Position numbers and translations under genes: made by a program
The notes under the pieces: model-generated
Told to the model about the DNA's origin: nothing
Database searches by the model: none
The model's input: the letters and a program-made list of their open reading frames with translations, nothing else
Assembly (NCBI GenBank): GCA_050110875.1
Contig: CP188828.1
Location: forward strand, 2,914,001 to 2,978,000
Direction: 5' to 3'
From: Methyloligella sp050110875
GTDB lineage: Bacteria > Pseudomonadota > Alphaproteobacteria > Rhizobiales > Methyloligellaceae
DNA: 64,000 nt
Shown here: positions 15,383-23,180 of the stretch, piece after piece
How the letters are laid out: every line of letters starts with the position of its first letter
Position numbering within the stretch: position 1 is the stretch's first letter

Positions 15383-16246
15383 CTATAGCCCCACGGACGC
15401 CCGGATATCGGCGGATGTCGCGCCGGCATCGCGTAACGCCGAAAGGGCGAGATCGCGATTCCGTTTCGAAAGCCGCCGCCCCTCCGCATCGCGGATCAGG
15501 CGATGATGTCGGTAGACCGGTGTCGGCTTGTCCAGCAAGGCCTGGAGCAGCCGGTGAAGCGGGGTGGAGGGAAACAGGTCGCAACCCCGCGTGACATGGG
15601 TCACACCCTGACAGGCATCGTCGAGCACGACGGCCAGATGATAGGCGACGGCGCCATCCTTGCGTCTCAGCACGACATCGCCGATCTGTTCGGTCAGCGC
15701 CACCGGATCCAATCCGATCCGACCATGCTCTCCTTGCGGTCCGTGACCGATCTCCTCGAAGGACAGCGCGCGCACCGCATCCGCACCGCCGAGACAGTCG
15801 ATCGCCTTGGCGATATCGAGCCGAAGGGCATGGGGCTTCTCGGCGGCAGATCGCTGCCGGTCGCGGCAGGTGCCGGGGTAGGGCGGACCGTCGCTGTCGC
15901 CCTCTTGAGGCGCACCGGCGGCCGCCTGGATCTCGGTGCGCGTGCAGAAGCATGGATAGACAAGCCCTTTGGCCATGAGCGCCTCGATGGCCTTCAGATG
16001 GTCTGCCGCACGGGTGGATTGATAGAGGACGGGTTCGGGCCAGCTCAGCCCGAGATGCCGCAAATCGTCCATGATCGCATCGGCGAATTCCGGCCTGCAC
16101 CGGCCGGTGTCGAGATCCTCCATGCGGAGCAGGAAGGTGCCGCCCGCGCTTTGCGCGGCCTCCCAGGCGGTCAAGGCCGAGAACGCATGCCCCAGATGTA
16201 GGGCGCCGGTCGGGGAGGGGGCGAAACGTTCGACGACGGAAACCAT
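15383..16246 (-). CDS. gluQ: Glutamyl-Q tRNA(Asp) synthetase
   Basis: This 287-residue truncated glutamyl-tRNA synthetase paralogue activates glutamate and attaches it to the queuosine base of tRNA-Asp. It keeps the catalytic core: FAPSPTGALHLGHAFSA (HIGH-type), a zinc-site region (CFCTRTEI ... YPGTCR), and SKRNRD replacing KMSKS. It ends soon after, without an anticodon-binding domain, which is the hallmark of GluQ-RS as opposed to GltX. It follows carbamate kinase on the same strand at 33 bases and may ride on that transcript, although no functional link is expected. Confidence 0.92.
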   Translation of the reverse strand: MVSVVERFAPSPTGALHLGHAFSALTAWEAAQSAGGTFLLRMEDLDTGRCRPEFADAIMDDLRHLGLSWPEPVLYQSTRAADHLKAIEALMAKGLVYPCFCTRTEIQAAAGAPQEGDSDGPPYPGTCRDRQRSAAEKPHALRLDIAKAIDCLGGADAVRALSFEEIGHGPQGEHGRIGLDPVALTEQIGDVVLRRKDGAVAYHLAVVLDDACQGVTHVTRGCDLFPSTPLHRLLQALLDKPTPVYRHHRLIRDAEGRRLSKRNRDLALSALRDAGATSADIRASVGL

Positions 16247-16279
16247 GGCAGAAAGCCGTACGGAAAAGCCGTTGCGCGA

Positions 16280-17239
16280 TCAATTTCTTTGTCCGAAGCC
16301 GCTGGACCGTGCCCAGCCGATGCTGCTGTCGGCCAGGGATTCCGACAGGATCGTCGTTCCCGCCGTGCCGGCGATCGCCTCGTCCAGAGCGGATAGCGCG
16401 GCGATGGTTGCCGCTTTGCCCGTCGCCCTGGCGAAGCCGCAAGCGGCCGAGAGTTTCGGCGCCATGGAGCCGGCGGCGAACTGCGTCGGATCGCAAGTCT
16501 CAGCGTCGATCTGTCGAAGCAGCCGTTGTTCGGGCGTGCCCCAATCGGCGAAGACGCCGGCGACATCGGTCAAGATGATCAGCCGGTCCGCCCCCAGCAG
16601 CATTGCCAGGAGAGAGGCGGCGAGATCCTTGTCGACGACCGCCTCCACCCCCGCCAGTCCCGTGTTACCCTCGATCACAGGAACGCCGCCCCCGCCGGCG
16701 CAGATCGGCACCGTGCCGGCTGCGACCAGTTGCCGAACCGCCTCCAACTCGACGATGCGCTGTGGTATCGGCGAGCCGACCACACGTCTGAAGCCGTCGC
16801 CGTCGGGCGCGACCTGCCACCCGCGCTCCTCGGCAAGCCGCTTCGCCTCCGCCGCGTCATAGACCGGTCCGATCGGCTTGGTGGGATTGGCGAAGGCGGG
16901 ATCGTTGGCGGCGACCACGGTTTGGGTCAACACCGTGACGCAGGACAATGTTGGCGTCGTGCGGCGCAGCTCCTGTTGGATCACATAGCCGATCATGCCT
17001 TGCGATTCGGCGCCCAGCATATCGAGCGGCATGGGCGGCGCGTCGGCATAGGCCTCGCCCTCCAGCGCCAGGAGACCGACTTGCGGCCCGTTCCCGTGCA
17101 CCACGATCAGCGTATGATCCGCCGCAATGCGGGCCAGCGCCGGCGCGACCTGGCGCATGTTGCGCCTCTGATTCTCCGCCGTCAGCGCCTCCCCGCGCCT
17201 CAGAAGCGCGTTGCCGCCGAGCGCCACCACGATCCGCAT
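16280..17239 (-). CDS. arcC: Carbamate kinase of the agmatine deiminase operon
   Basis: The 319-residue enzyme converts carbamoyl phosphate plus ADP to ATP, CO2 and ammonia. Family motifs are MRIVVALGGNALLRRGE at the start, VVHGNGPQVGLLALE, LDMLGAESQGMIGY, VPICAGGGGVPVIE, VDKDLAASLLAMLLGADRLIILTDVAGV and the C-terminal FAAGSMAPKLSAACGF. ATG at 17239 is chosen over GTG at 17248 because family members begin at MRIV and GAGGTGAG lies just upstream. It is the last enzyme of the agmatine pathway (aguC position), 10 bases after aguA. This step makes the operon ATP-yielding. Confidence 0.93.
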   Translation of the reverse strand: MRIVVALGGNALLRRGEALTAENQRRNMRQVAPALARIAADHTLIVVHGNGPQVGLLALEGEAYADAPPMPLDMLGAESQGMIGYVIQQELRRTTPTLSCVTVLTQTVVAANDPAFANPTKPIGPVYDAAEAKRLAEERGWQVAPDGDGFRRVVGSPIPQRIVELEAVRQLVAAGTVPICAGGGGVPVIEGNTGLAGVEAVVDKDLAASLLAMLLGADRLIILTDVAGVFADWGTPEQRLLRQIDAETCDPTQFAAGSMAPKLSAACGFARATGKAATIAALSALDEAIAGTAGTTILSESLADSSIGWARSSGFGQRN

Positions 17240-17249
17240 CGGTCTCACC

Positions 17250-18353
17250 TCACTCGCCTGCAGGGCGCGGCTGCTGCTGCGTGATGCAGTGAATATTGCC
17301 GCCGCCCAGCAAGATCTCCCGCGCCGGGACCGGCAGCACGCGCCGATCCGGAAACAACGCCTCGAGCTGGGTTTTCGCCGCCTCGTCCGCGGGATCGCCG
17401 AAGGCCGGCATCACGATGGCGGAATTGGCGATGTAGAAATTGACGTAAGAAGCGGCCAGCCGGTCGCCGGCACATCGGGGCAGAGTTCCTTCGATACTGT
17501 CGACTCCGGCGCTTTCTTCCGCGTCGATAGTCACGGGCTGTGGCTGATGGATCTTGTGGATCTCAAGCTTCCGCCCCTTCGCGTCGGTTGCTTCCGACAA
17601 GCGTTCGAAGGCATCGGCCGAGATCTCGTATTGCGGATCGGATTTGTCGTCCGTCCACGTCAAAGCCACCACGCCGGGCCGGATGAAGCAGCAAAGATTG
17701 TCCACATGGCCGCTGGTCTCGTCGAGATACACCCCCTTGCCGAGCCAGACGATCTTATCGAGCGCGAGATACTCCTTGAGCACCTGCTCGATGCCGGCCC
17801 GGTCGAGCTGCGGATTGCGGTTGGGGTTGAGCAGACATTCTTCTGTCGTCAGCAGCGTTCCTTCTCCGTCCACATGGATCGACCCGCCCTCCAGCACGAT
17901 CGGCGCGGGATAGCGGTCCACCTGCTCGATCTCCGCCACTTTCTGCGGCACCAGATTGTCTTGGTCCCAGGGGAAGTAGAGACCGCCATCCAGACCGCCC
18001 CAGGCATTGAACTGCCAATCGATCAGCCGCACGCCGCCCTTCGCGTCGATCACGAAGCTCGGTCCGCAATCGCGCATCCAGGAATCGTTGTTCGTCATCT
18101 CCACCACCCGGATCTCCGGCGGCAGCATGGACCGTGCATTGCCGAATTGCTGCGGCGAGACCCCAACGGTGACCAGCTCGCTCGTGGCGATGGCCTTCGC
18201 CACCGCCACGAAGGCTTTCTGAGCCGGCTTGGCGCCGAGGCGCCAATTGTCGGGCCGCTCCGGCCAGAGCAGCCAGGTTCCCGCATGCGGCTCGAACTCG
18301 CCCGGCATGCGGTACCCGTCTGCCCAAGGCGTCGATTGCAGGGTTTTGACCAT
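17250..18353 (-). CDS. aguA: Agmatine deiminase
   Basis: A 367-residue enzyme of the guanidino-modifying/PAD superfamily that hydrolyses agmatine to N-carbamoylputrescine and ammonia. Signature segments are FEPHAGTWLLWPERPDNWR, VVEMTNNDSWMRDCGPSFV, NAWGG, LEGGSIHVDGEGTLLTTEECLLNPNRN, DETSGHVDNLCCF and the catalytic cysteine C356 in GGGNIHCITQQ. Length matches the family. ATG at 18353 is preferred: GGTGGAGG lies nine bases upstream, while the alternative GTG at 18368 overlaps that ribosome site. Order permease-deiminase-kinase after aguB matches the aguBDAC operon of enterococci. Confidence 0.95.
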   Translation of the reverse strand: MVKTLQSTPWADGYRMPGEFEPHAGTWLLWPERPDNWRLGAKPAQKAFVAVAKAIATSELVTVGVSPQQFGNARSMLPPEIRVVEMTNNDSWMRDCGPSFVIDAKGGVRLIDWQFNAWGGLDGGLYFPWDQDNLVPQKVAEIEQVDRYPAPIVLEGGSIHVDGEGTLLTTEECLLNPNRNPQLDRAGIEQVLKEYLALDKIVWLGKGVYLDETSGHVDNLCCFIRPGVVALTWTDDKSDPQYEISADAFERLSEATDAKGRKLEIHKIHQPQPVTIDAEESAGVDSIEGTLPRCAGDRLAASYVNFYIANSAIVMPAFGDPADEAAKTQLEALFPDRRVLPVPAREILLGGGNIHCITQQQPRPAGE

Positions 18354-18374
18354 TGCTATGTCCTCCACCCTGCC

Positions 18375-19769
18375 TTAGCGGCGCCCGAGCCGGATCAGCA
18401 CTTCGCCCACCGCCAGGGTGATCAAGACGCCCGCCACGATCTGGGTGGCGTAGGTCGTGTCGAACTCGCCCGGCGTATAGATGAAGAAGACGATGGCCTG
18501 CAGGATGAATAGGGCGCAGATCGACGCCAGCAGCACGGCCCCGCCCATGCCGCCGGGCACCCGATAGGGGCGTGGCGTCGCGGCATCTGTTCTGCGAAGC
18601 CGCACGAAGGCGGAGAACAGCAGGAAATAGGGGAGCAGGAAGACGATCGACGAGAAGGCGAACAGCGCCCAGAACAGATCTTCCGCGGTCGCCGCCATCA
18701 GCCCGTAGACGATCACCACGACGGTGGTGATGACGCCGGTGGCGATCGCCGCATTGGCCGGCGTGTTGTAGCGGCCGTGCAGCTTGCCGAGAAAGGCCGG
18801 CAGATCGCCCTCATGGGCGGCTTCGGACGCCGAACGGTTCGCGCCGATGGTCCAGGTGACCATGTTCGAGAAGAAGGTGTAGAGCGCCGCCAGGCCGAGC
18901 ACCATGACGATGGCGCCGCCCGCGCCGCTCTCGCCGAAGACCTGCCGCAGCGTGTCGATCATCCCTTCGACCAGGCGGATTTCGCTGAGCGGAACAGCGG
19001 CCAGGATGCCGAACGTCGCCAAGAGGTAGAAGGCCGCGATCAGCACGCCGGCGATGAGGATCGCCAGCGGCACGTCCCGGGCCGGGTTCTTCATCTCCGC
19101 GCCGGCCCCCGACATCAGCTCGAAGCCGAGGAAGTTGTAGACGATCACCGGCAGGAAGGCGAGGGAGGCATCCCAGCTCGGCGAGACCGTCTGAAGCGTG
19201 ATCTCGTTCGCCATGCCGTTGCGGGAGGCGTAGTAGATACCGCCGGCGCCGATCGCCAGCATGATCGCCGCCTTCAGCAGAGCGCCCAGATTGGGAATCC
19301 ACTTGCCGGTCTCGAGCGTGATGACGTTGACCCAGACCGTCAGCCAGGTCAGCGCGATGGCGATCCCGATCTTGGTCCACAGCCCCATCTCCGGGAAGAA
19401 CAGGGTGGCCGTGATGCCGGCGAACAGGATGAACACCGAAGGTTGCCAGAGAGCGACATTGATCCACCACAGCCAGGCCGCCCGCCCGCCCCATTGCGGA
19501 CCGAAGGCGCGTTTCACCCAGGCGTAGATGCCGCCCTCGTCCGGGTAGGTGCTGCCGAGCTCGGCGGTGATCAGCCCGTACGGCACGAAGAAGAAGACCA
19601 GCGTGAAGATCCACCAGAAGATGGATTGCGCGCCGATCGAGGCGGAGGCCGGCAGCTGATCGATCACCAGGATCGCGCACACCGTGAACAATGTCATGTC
19701 GAAGCGGCGCAGAACCTTGCGGAAGCCGCTTGTTTTTACGACGTCGGAACTGGCTGAAATATTGGCCAT
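18375..19769 (-). CDS. aguD: APC-family permease, probable agmatine:putrescine antiporter
   Basis: This 464-residue inner-membrane amino acid/polyamine permease has about 12 TM segments, beginning FRKVLRRFDMTLFTVCAILVIDQL. It carries family motifs FFFVPYGLITAELGSTYPDEGGIYAWVKRAFG (in pieces), LGFELMSGAGAEMKNPARDVP and the ending LITLAVGEVLIRLGRR. It resembles the glutamate:GABA-antiporter branch that includes AguD. Its place between aguB and aguA makes exchange of external agmatine for internal putrescine the best guess, which would avoid an energy cost for uptake. GAGGAAA precedes ATG 19769; a longer frame to 19799 lacks such a site. Confidence 0.85.
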   Translation of the reverse strand: MANISASSDVVKTSGFRKVLRRFDMTLFTVCAILVIDQLPASASIGAQSIFWWIFTLVFFFVPYGLITAELGSTYPDEGGIYAWVKRAFGPQWGGRAAWLWWINVALWQPSVFILFAGITATLFFPEMGLWTKIGIAIALTWLTVWVNVITLETGKWIPNLGALLKAAIMLAIGAGGIYYASRNGMANEITLQTVSPSWDASLAFLPVIVYNFLGFELMSGAGAEMKNPARDVPLAILIAGVLIAAFYLLATFGILAAVPLSEIRLVEGMIDTLRQVFGESGAGGAIVMVLGLAALYTFFSNMVTWTIGANRSASEAAHEGDLPAFLGKLHGRYNTPANAAIATGVITTVVVIVYGLMAATAEDLFWALFAFSSIVFLLPYFLLFSAFVRLRRTDAATPRPYRVPGGMGGAVLLASICALFILQAIVFFIYTPGEFDTTYATQIVAGVLITLAVGEVLIRLGRR

Positions 19770-19805
19770 TTTCGTTTCCTCAATAGGGCCTCTCGGCATT
19801 TGCGT

Positions 19806-20837
19806 TCAGTTGGTCAGGAAGTCTTCCACCAGCCCCTCATGGTGCGCGAGGAGCGACGGCGAGGGCGGCCGCAGCCGCGGATAGATGAAGGCGACCAGCA
19901 GCGCCTTCTCCGTGTGCAGCCGGTTCTCGGCCTGGTCGAAAATGATCGATTGCTTGGAATCGAGCACCTCGTCGGTGGCTTCCACGCCGCGCGAGGCGGG
20001 CAGGCAATGCATCACCTTCGCGCTGGCCGGTGCGTGGGACAGCAGCTCCCGGTTCACCTGGTAGCGCGGCATGAAAGCCGCCTGTCGATCGGGGATCTCG
20101 GCCTCCTGGCCGATCCACCACCAAAGATCGGTGTAGATGAAGTCGGCATCGCGGACCGCTTCGATCGGGTCCTCGGTCACCACGAAACGGGCGCCGGAGC
20201 GGCCGGCATTCTCGCGCGCAATCTGCAGCGCCGATTCCGGCGGCTGGTATTGCCGCGGCGCCGCATGGGTGAAGGAGATGCCCAGCGCCGTGCAGATCAG
20301 CATCAGCGAGTAGCAGACATTGGTGAAGTCGCCGACGAAGACGACCTTCAGATCCTCCAGCTTTTTGTCCGGCGCATGCTCGCGCATGGTGAAGACGTCG
20401 CAGACGACTTGCGTGGGATGGTTGAGATCGGTCAGCCCGTTGATGACCGGGATCGTGGCGTATTTGGCGAACTCGGTGACGGTCTTATGCTTCAGCGCCC
20501 GGATCTCGATCGCATCGACCATCCGGGAGATCACCTGCGCCGTGTCGCCGATGGATTCGCGCGCGCCGAGATGGATCTCGCCGGGCCGCAGATAAAGCGC
20601 ATGCCCGCCGAGCTTGGTCATTGCCACCTCGAAGGAGACCCGCGTCCGGGTCGAGGGTTCTTCGAAGATCATGCCGAGAGAGGCGCCCGCCAATAGCTTG
20701 GGACAGGCCCCGTCGCGATCCGCATCCTTCAGCAGACGGATCAGCTCGAACAGCCACTCGATCTCCTGCCTGGAGAAATCCTGGGTACTGATGAAATGCC
20801 GGCTCTTCGGCTTCTCGGTGGTGTAGAGGTTTTGCAC
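19806..20837 (-). CDS. aguB: Putrescine carbamoyltransferase
   Basis: The 343-residue transcarbamylase phosphorolyses N-carbamoylputrescine to putrescine and carbamoyl phosphate. The carbamoyl-phosphate site is STRTRVSFE. Other motifs are HPTQVVCDVFTMREH, FVGDFTNVCYSLM and HCLPASRGVEATDEVLDS. The region TDLWWWIGQEAE, the YQVNRELL segment and an extended acidic C-terminal helix (EGLVEDFLTN) resemble putrescine carbamoyltransferases rather than ornithine ones. The operon context agrees. It is the first gene of the agmatine operon. An FNR-type box lies 54-67 bp upstream (20891-20904), with TATCGT at 20863-20868 as a possible -10 at class II spacing. Confidence 0.88.
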   Translation of the reverse strand: MQNLYTTEKPKSRHFISTQDFSRQEIEWLFELIRLLKDADRDGACPKLLAGASLGMIFEEPSTRTRVSFEVAMTKLGGHALYLRPGEIHLGARESIGDTAQVISRMVDAIEIRALKHKTVTEFAKYATIPVINGLTDLNHPTQVVCDVFTMREHAPDKKLEDLKVVFVGDFTNVCYSLMLICTALGISFTHAAPRQYQPPESALQIARENAGRSGARFVVTEDPIEAVRDADFIYTDLWWWIGQEAEIPDRQAAFMPRYQVNRELLSHAPASAKVMHCLPASRGVEATDEVLDSKQSIIFDQAENRLHTEKALLVAFIYPRLRPPSPSLLAHHEGLVEDFLTN

Positions 20838-20890
20838 GTCGAATCTCCTACGATTTGACGTGACGATAGTTCCCCGCCTGTCGGGACGGA

Positions 20891-20904
20891 TTGAGCTGAA
20901 TCAA
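20891..20904 (-). promoter_or_regulatory. FNR/FixK-type box of the agmatine operon
   Basis: TTGAG-CTGA-ATCAA (9 of 10 to consensus) is centred at 20897.5. On the minus strand a TATCGT hexamer is centred about 32 bases downstream. This is the distance expected between a site at -41.5 and the -10 element, giving a start near 20856. Confidence 0.65.
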
Positions 20905-21033
20905 ATCGGGCCGGATTTCCGATATCTGTCCGATTCCGCTCCGAATCCGGCAGACGTCCCCCTGGCCGAGCCGCCGCCGATGCGTCCCGGCTCAGCGCCC
21001 TGAATCGCGGAACTGCGAACGCACTCATCCCGT

Positions 21034-21047
21034 TTGATTCTTGTCAA
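21034..21047 (+). promoter_or_regulatory. FNR/FixK-type box upstream of the CBS gene
   Basis: TTGAT-TCTT-GTCAA matches the consensus at 9 of 10 positions. It is centred 72 bp before the start at 21113. Its partner at 20891 faces the divergent agmatine operon. No convincing -10 was seen at the expected place. Confidence 0.55.
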
Positions 21048-21112
21048 TGCGGGCAAGCGGCCTCTGGCGAGGATGCAGGGACCAGAGCCATCTTCAAACA
21101 GGAGAGTTCGTC

Positions 21113-21532
21113 ATGAAGGTGAAGGAGATGATGCACAAAGGGGTGCAGTCCGTATCGGCCGAAACCCCTATCGGCACGGTTGCGTCGAAGATGAAGCAGT
21201 TCGATATCGGCGCGGTCCCCGTCGAGCGCGACGGTGAGCTCATCGGCATGATTACCGATCGCGATATCGCCATCCGCTGCTTTTCCAACGGCAAGGATAT
21301 TTCGGCCATGACCGCCGGAGAAGTCATGTCCGCCGATCCGATCTATTGCCGCGACAACGAAGAGGTGGAGGACGCGGTGCGGCTGATGGAGAGCAAAGAG
21401 ATTCGCCGGCTGCCCGTCCTGGACGAAGCCCAGGCCATAGTGGGCATGGTCAGCCTCGGAGATATCTCTCAGGCGCTACCGCGCGATATTTCCGGCGAGA
21501 TGGCGAAGGCGGTTTCCGCTCATCATCCATAG
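21113..21532 (+). CDS. Tandem CBS-domain protein
   Basis: This 139-residue protein is a single Bateman module. The first CBS domain is KEMMHKGVQSVSAETPIGTVASKMKQFDIGAVPVERDGELIGMITDRDIAIR. The second runs from GEVMSADPIYCRDNEEVEDAVRLMESKEIRRLPVLD to IVGMVSLGDISQA. Free CBS pairs bind adenine nucleotides and act as energy or stress sensors, often induced at low oxygen. ATG at 21113 has AGGAGAG just upstream; earlier in-frame starts at 21041 have none. An FNR-type box lies upstream and an intrinsic terminator follows at 21571, so it is probably monocistronic. Confidence 0.88.
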   Translation: MKVKEMMHKGVQSVSAETPIGTVASKMKQFDIGAVPVERDGELIGMITDRDIAIRCFSNGKDISAMTAGEVMSADPIYCRDNEEVEDAVRLMESKEIRRLPVLDEAQAIVGMVSLGDISQALPRDISGEMAKAVSAHHP

Positions 21533-21570
21533 CCCCAAGCGAGGCACGCGACCGAGAAAGCTGCGAGAAT

Positions 21571-21608
21571 GGCGGTGGGACAAAGCTCGATCCCGCCGCC
21601 TTCTTTTT
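21571..21608 (+). terminator. Intrinsic terminator after the CBS gene
   Basis: A 10-bp stem (GGCGGTGGGA with TCCCGCCGCC, one T-G pair) and a 10-base loop are followed by TTCTTTTT. It ends the CBS transcript before the small membrane protein gene. Confidence 0.85.
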
Positions 21609-21742
21609 GGTCGTTGAGATCTCGGTGAGCCCATCGGCCGATACGGAAAACCGCTGGACGAGATTGATGGAGATCAACGCGAACCGATCTTGGAAGTCCC
21701 ACAACTCGGATTGCATGAGCTCATATTATGGAGAGATAGAGA

Positions 21743-21946
21743 ATGGCTGAGAGGACCCCGCAGAATCACCGCCTAACGCCCTGGTATATCGGCATCGTCA
21801 TCGTCTTGGCGGCGGTTTCCTTCGTCGGTTATCGCATGTGGGCCGGCAACTGCCCGGCGCCCACGATCATCGAGATCGGCGTATTGACAGTGATTCCAGT
21901 TGTTTATCTCGTTCTTATGTATCTGACATTCATAAGCCAGAAGTGA
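21743..21946 (+). CDS. Small two-helix membrane protein
   Basis: A 67-residue protein I do not recognise. Two hydrophobic helices (about 14-33 and 43-63) are separated by a short loop containing GNCPAP, with a basic N-terminus (RTPQNHR). GGAGAGATAGAGA lies just before the ATG and acts as a ribosome site. It is followed after five bases by another small gene, so the two may be cotranscribed. Its position in the low-oxygen block hints at a stress role only. Confidence 0.5.
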   Translation: MAERTPQNHRLTPWYIGIVIVLAAVSFVGYRMWAGNCPAPTIIEIGVLTVIPVVYLVLMYLTFISQK

Positions 21947-21951
21947 AATCC

Positions 21952-22167
21952 ATGACCGTGTGGTTGGTAAAAGCGACCTGGCTCGAGGACGAGGCCGAGG
22001 CAAACGAAAAATGGGCGGTAAACGCCGAGACGGTTCAAGATGCCGTTACGGCCGTCGCCCCCCATCTCCGTTTCCATCCGCATCATGTCGAAGCGGATCA
22101 CGCTCCGGCGGAGATCGGAAATCTCGGTACGGATCTCTCGCCTGGCGAGGTGCGGCGAATTCCATAG
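21952..22167 (+). CDS. Small conserved-looking soluble protein
   Basis: The product is 71 residues starting MTVWLVKATWLEDEAEANEKW, then HLRFHPHHVEA and ending LSPGEVRRIP. The pattern (a beta strand, then acidic helix, then strand) looks like a compact single domain, and codon use fits its neighbours. It begins five bases after the preceding small gene. No family or function can be assigned. The longer frame from 21838 overlaps the neighbour and is not favoured. Confidence 0.5.
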   Translation: MTVWLVKATWLEDEAEANEKWAVNAETVQDAVTAVAPHLRFHPHHVEADHAPAEIGNLGTDLSPGEVRRIP

Positions 22168-22267
22168 CGACGTCGTCCCCATCGATAGGACGACATGCTT
22201 CACAAAAGATGCATCTAAAAAGGGGCATGGGCCGGAATCAATATCTCCGGCCGGTCGTGTGTTCTTT

Positions 22268-22525
22268 TCAGCGCCGCCTGAAAAAGCGTGAGAGCAGCCC
22301 TGCGCGGCCGCGGCGGCGGTCGCTCTCACAACGCTCGGTCTCGATGCAATCAGCGAGCAGGCGCCAGTTTCCGATGCCGTTCTGAAATTCGAACTCGCGA
22401 ATGGCAATTTTTTCTGCGGCACGCGGATTGGGCGCATCGATTTCGAATCTGCCCTGCAAAGGCCGGCAGCGATTGCCGTAGCTATCGACCAATTTCTTGT
22501 AAAAACTGACGTGGTACCGCTTCAT
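22268..22525 (-). CDS. Small hypothetical protein behind an FNR-type box
   Basis: An 85-residue soluble protein. The N-terminal part (MKRYHVSFYKKLVDSYGNRC, LQGRFEID) looks like a beta hairpin followed by a helix (RAAEKIAIREFEF) and a strand (WRLLADCIETE). The C-terminus is very basic (RRRGRAGLLSRFFRRR). It resembles small alphaproteobacterial proteins of unknown function. A longer frame begins at 22609, but that would place the FNR-type box (22596-22609) inside the gene, so ATG 22525 is preferred. The basic tail could contact nucleic acid. Confidence 0.55.
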   Translation of the reverse strand: MKRYHVSFYKKLVDSYGNRCRPLQGRFEIDAPNPRAAEKIAIREFEFQNGIGNWRLLADCIETERCESDRRRGRAGLLSRFFRRR

Positions 22526-22595
22526 CTCACGATCGCATATTTGCGTCTGACGAACTGAACCGAAAAGACGCTGATACGGCGGCGCGCATGCTGCA

Positions 22596-22609
22596 TTGAC
22601 AATTATCAA
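22596..22609 (-). promoter_or_regulatory. FNR/FixK-type box
   Basis: TTGAC-AATT-ATCAA matches the consensus at 9 of 10 positions. It is centred about 77 bp before the start at 22525 on the minus strand. CTGATA at 22571-22576 (TATCAG on minus) could be a -10. Confidence 0.55.
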
Positions 22610-22650
22610 GCCGCGTGCCGGAGGAGGCTAACGGGATCGACTTCGCGGGT

Positions 22651-23148
22651 TCACGAAACGCTGCCTCCAGCGGCGATATTCAGATCGTGAACCTGGAACT
22701 GCCCAGTCGAATAATCCATCAAGGCCATACATATGGCTTGCTCTCGATCGGCGTCCGCCAGCACGACGAGCAGCAGATAAGCGCCGCGTCTCAGCGCATC
22801 CTTCAGCGGTTTCGCCAAACGCGGCGCGATCCATGCATCGAAATCGCCGAACCGGCATAGCTGCTTCGCTGAGAGCCGCAACGTCCCGCCGGAGACGTCG
22901 CCCGCACCGTCGATCCCATGAAGCAGTATGCGCAAATCCCCGTCTCGGGACTGCTCTTGGAAACTCTGCGGCATATCGGATCCAGCGCTCAGAGCGTCCG
23001 CCCGCACGAAAAGCATCGCCTGCGCATCGATGGATTGGGCTTCGAGCTCCGCCACCACGCGCATGACGAGATCCAGACGATCGAACGCGCAGATCGCAAC
23101 CCGTATCCTTTTCGCAGGAGTCTCTGTCTGGGGTGTCGGCTCTGTCAT
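22651..23148 (-). CDS. Hypothetical protein next to the FixK-like regulator
   Basis: This 165-residue soluble protein is not recognised. The N-terminal segment IRVAICAFDRLDLVMRVVAELEAQSIDAQAMLFVRAD looks like an alpha/beta fold. A middle part (SRDGDLRILLHGIDG, SAKQLCRFGDFDAWIAPRLAKPLKDALRRGAYLLLVVLADADREQAICMALMDYSTG, in pieces) suggests a second alpha/beta half, so an internal duplication is possible. The start at ATG 23148 is chosen over TTG 23190, which overlaps the regulator gene. It lies 32 bases downstream of that gene on the same strand and could be cotranscribed. Confidence 0.6.
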   Translation of the reverse strand: MTEPTPQTETPAKRIRVAICAFDRLDLVMRVVAELEAQSIDAQAMLFVRADALSAGSDMPQSFQEQSRDGDLRILLHGIDGAGDVSGGTLRLSAKQLCRFGDFDAWIAPRLAKPLKDALRRGAYLLLVVLADADREQAICMALMDYSTGQFQVHDLNIAAGGSVS

Positions 23149-23180
23149 GGTATTGTGCCGTTCCAGCAAGAGTGGGTGGA

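Noticed and set aside
19806..20837. Ornithine carbamoyltransferase (argF) as the identity of this gene
   Set aside because: The C-terminal extension, the residues after the second substrate loop and the agmatine operon context favour putrescine carbamoyltransferase.
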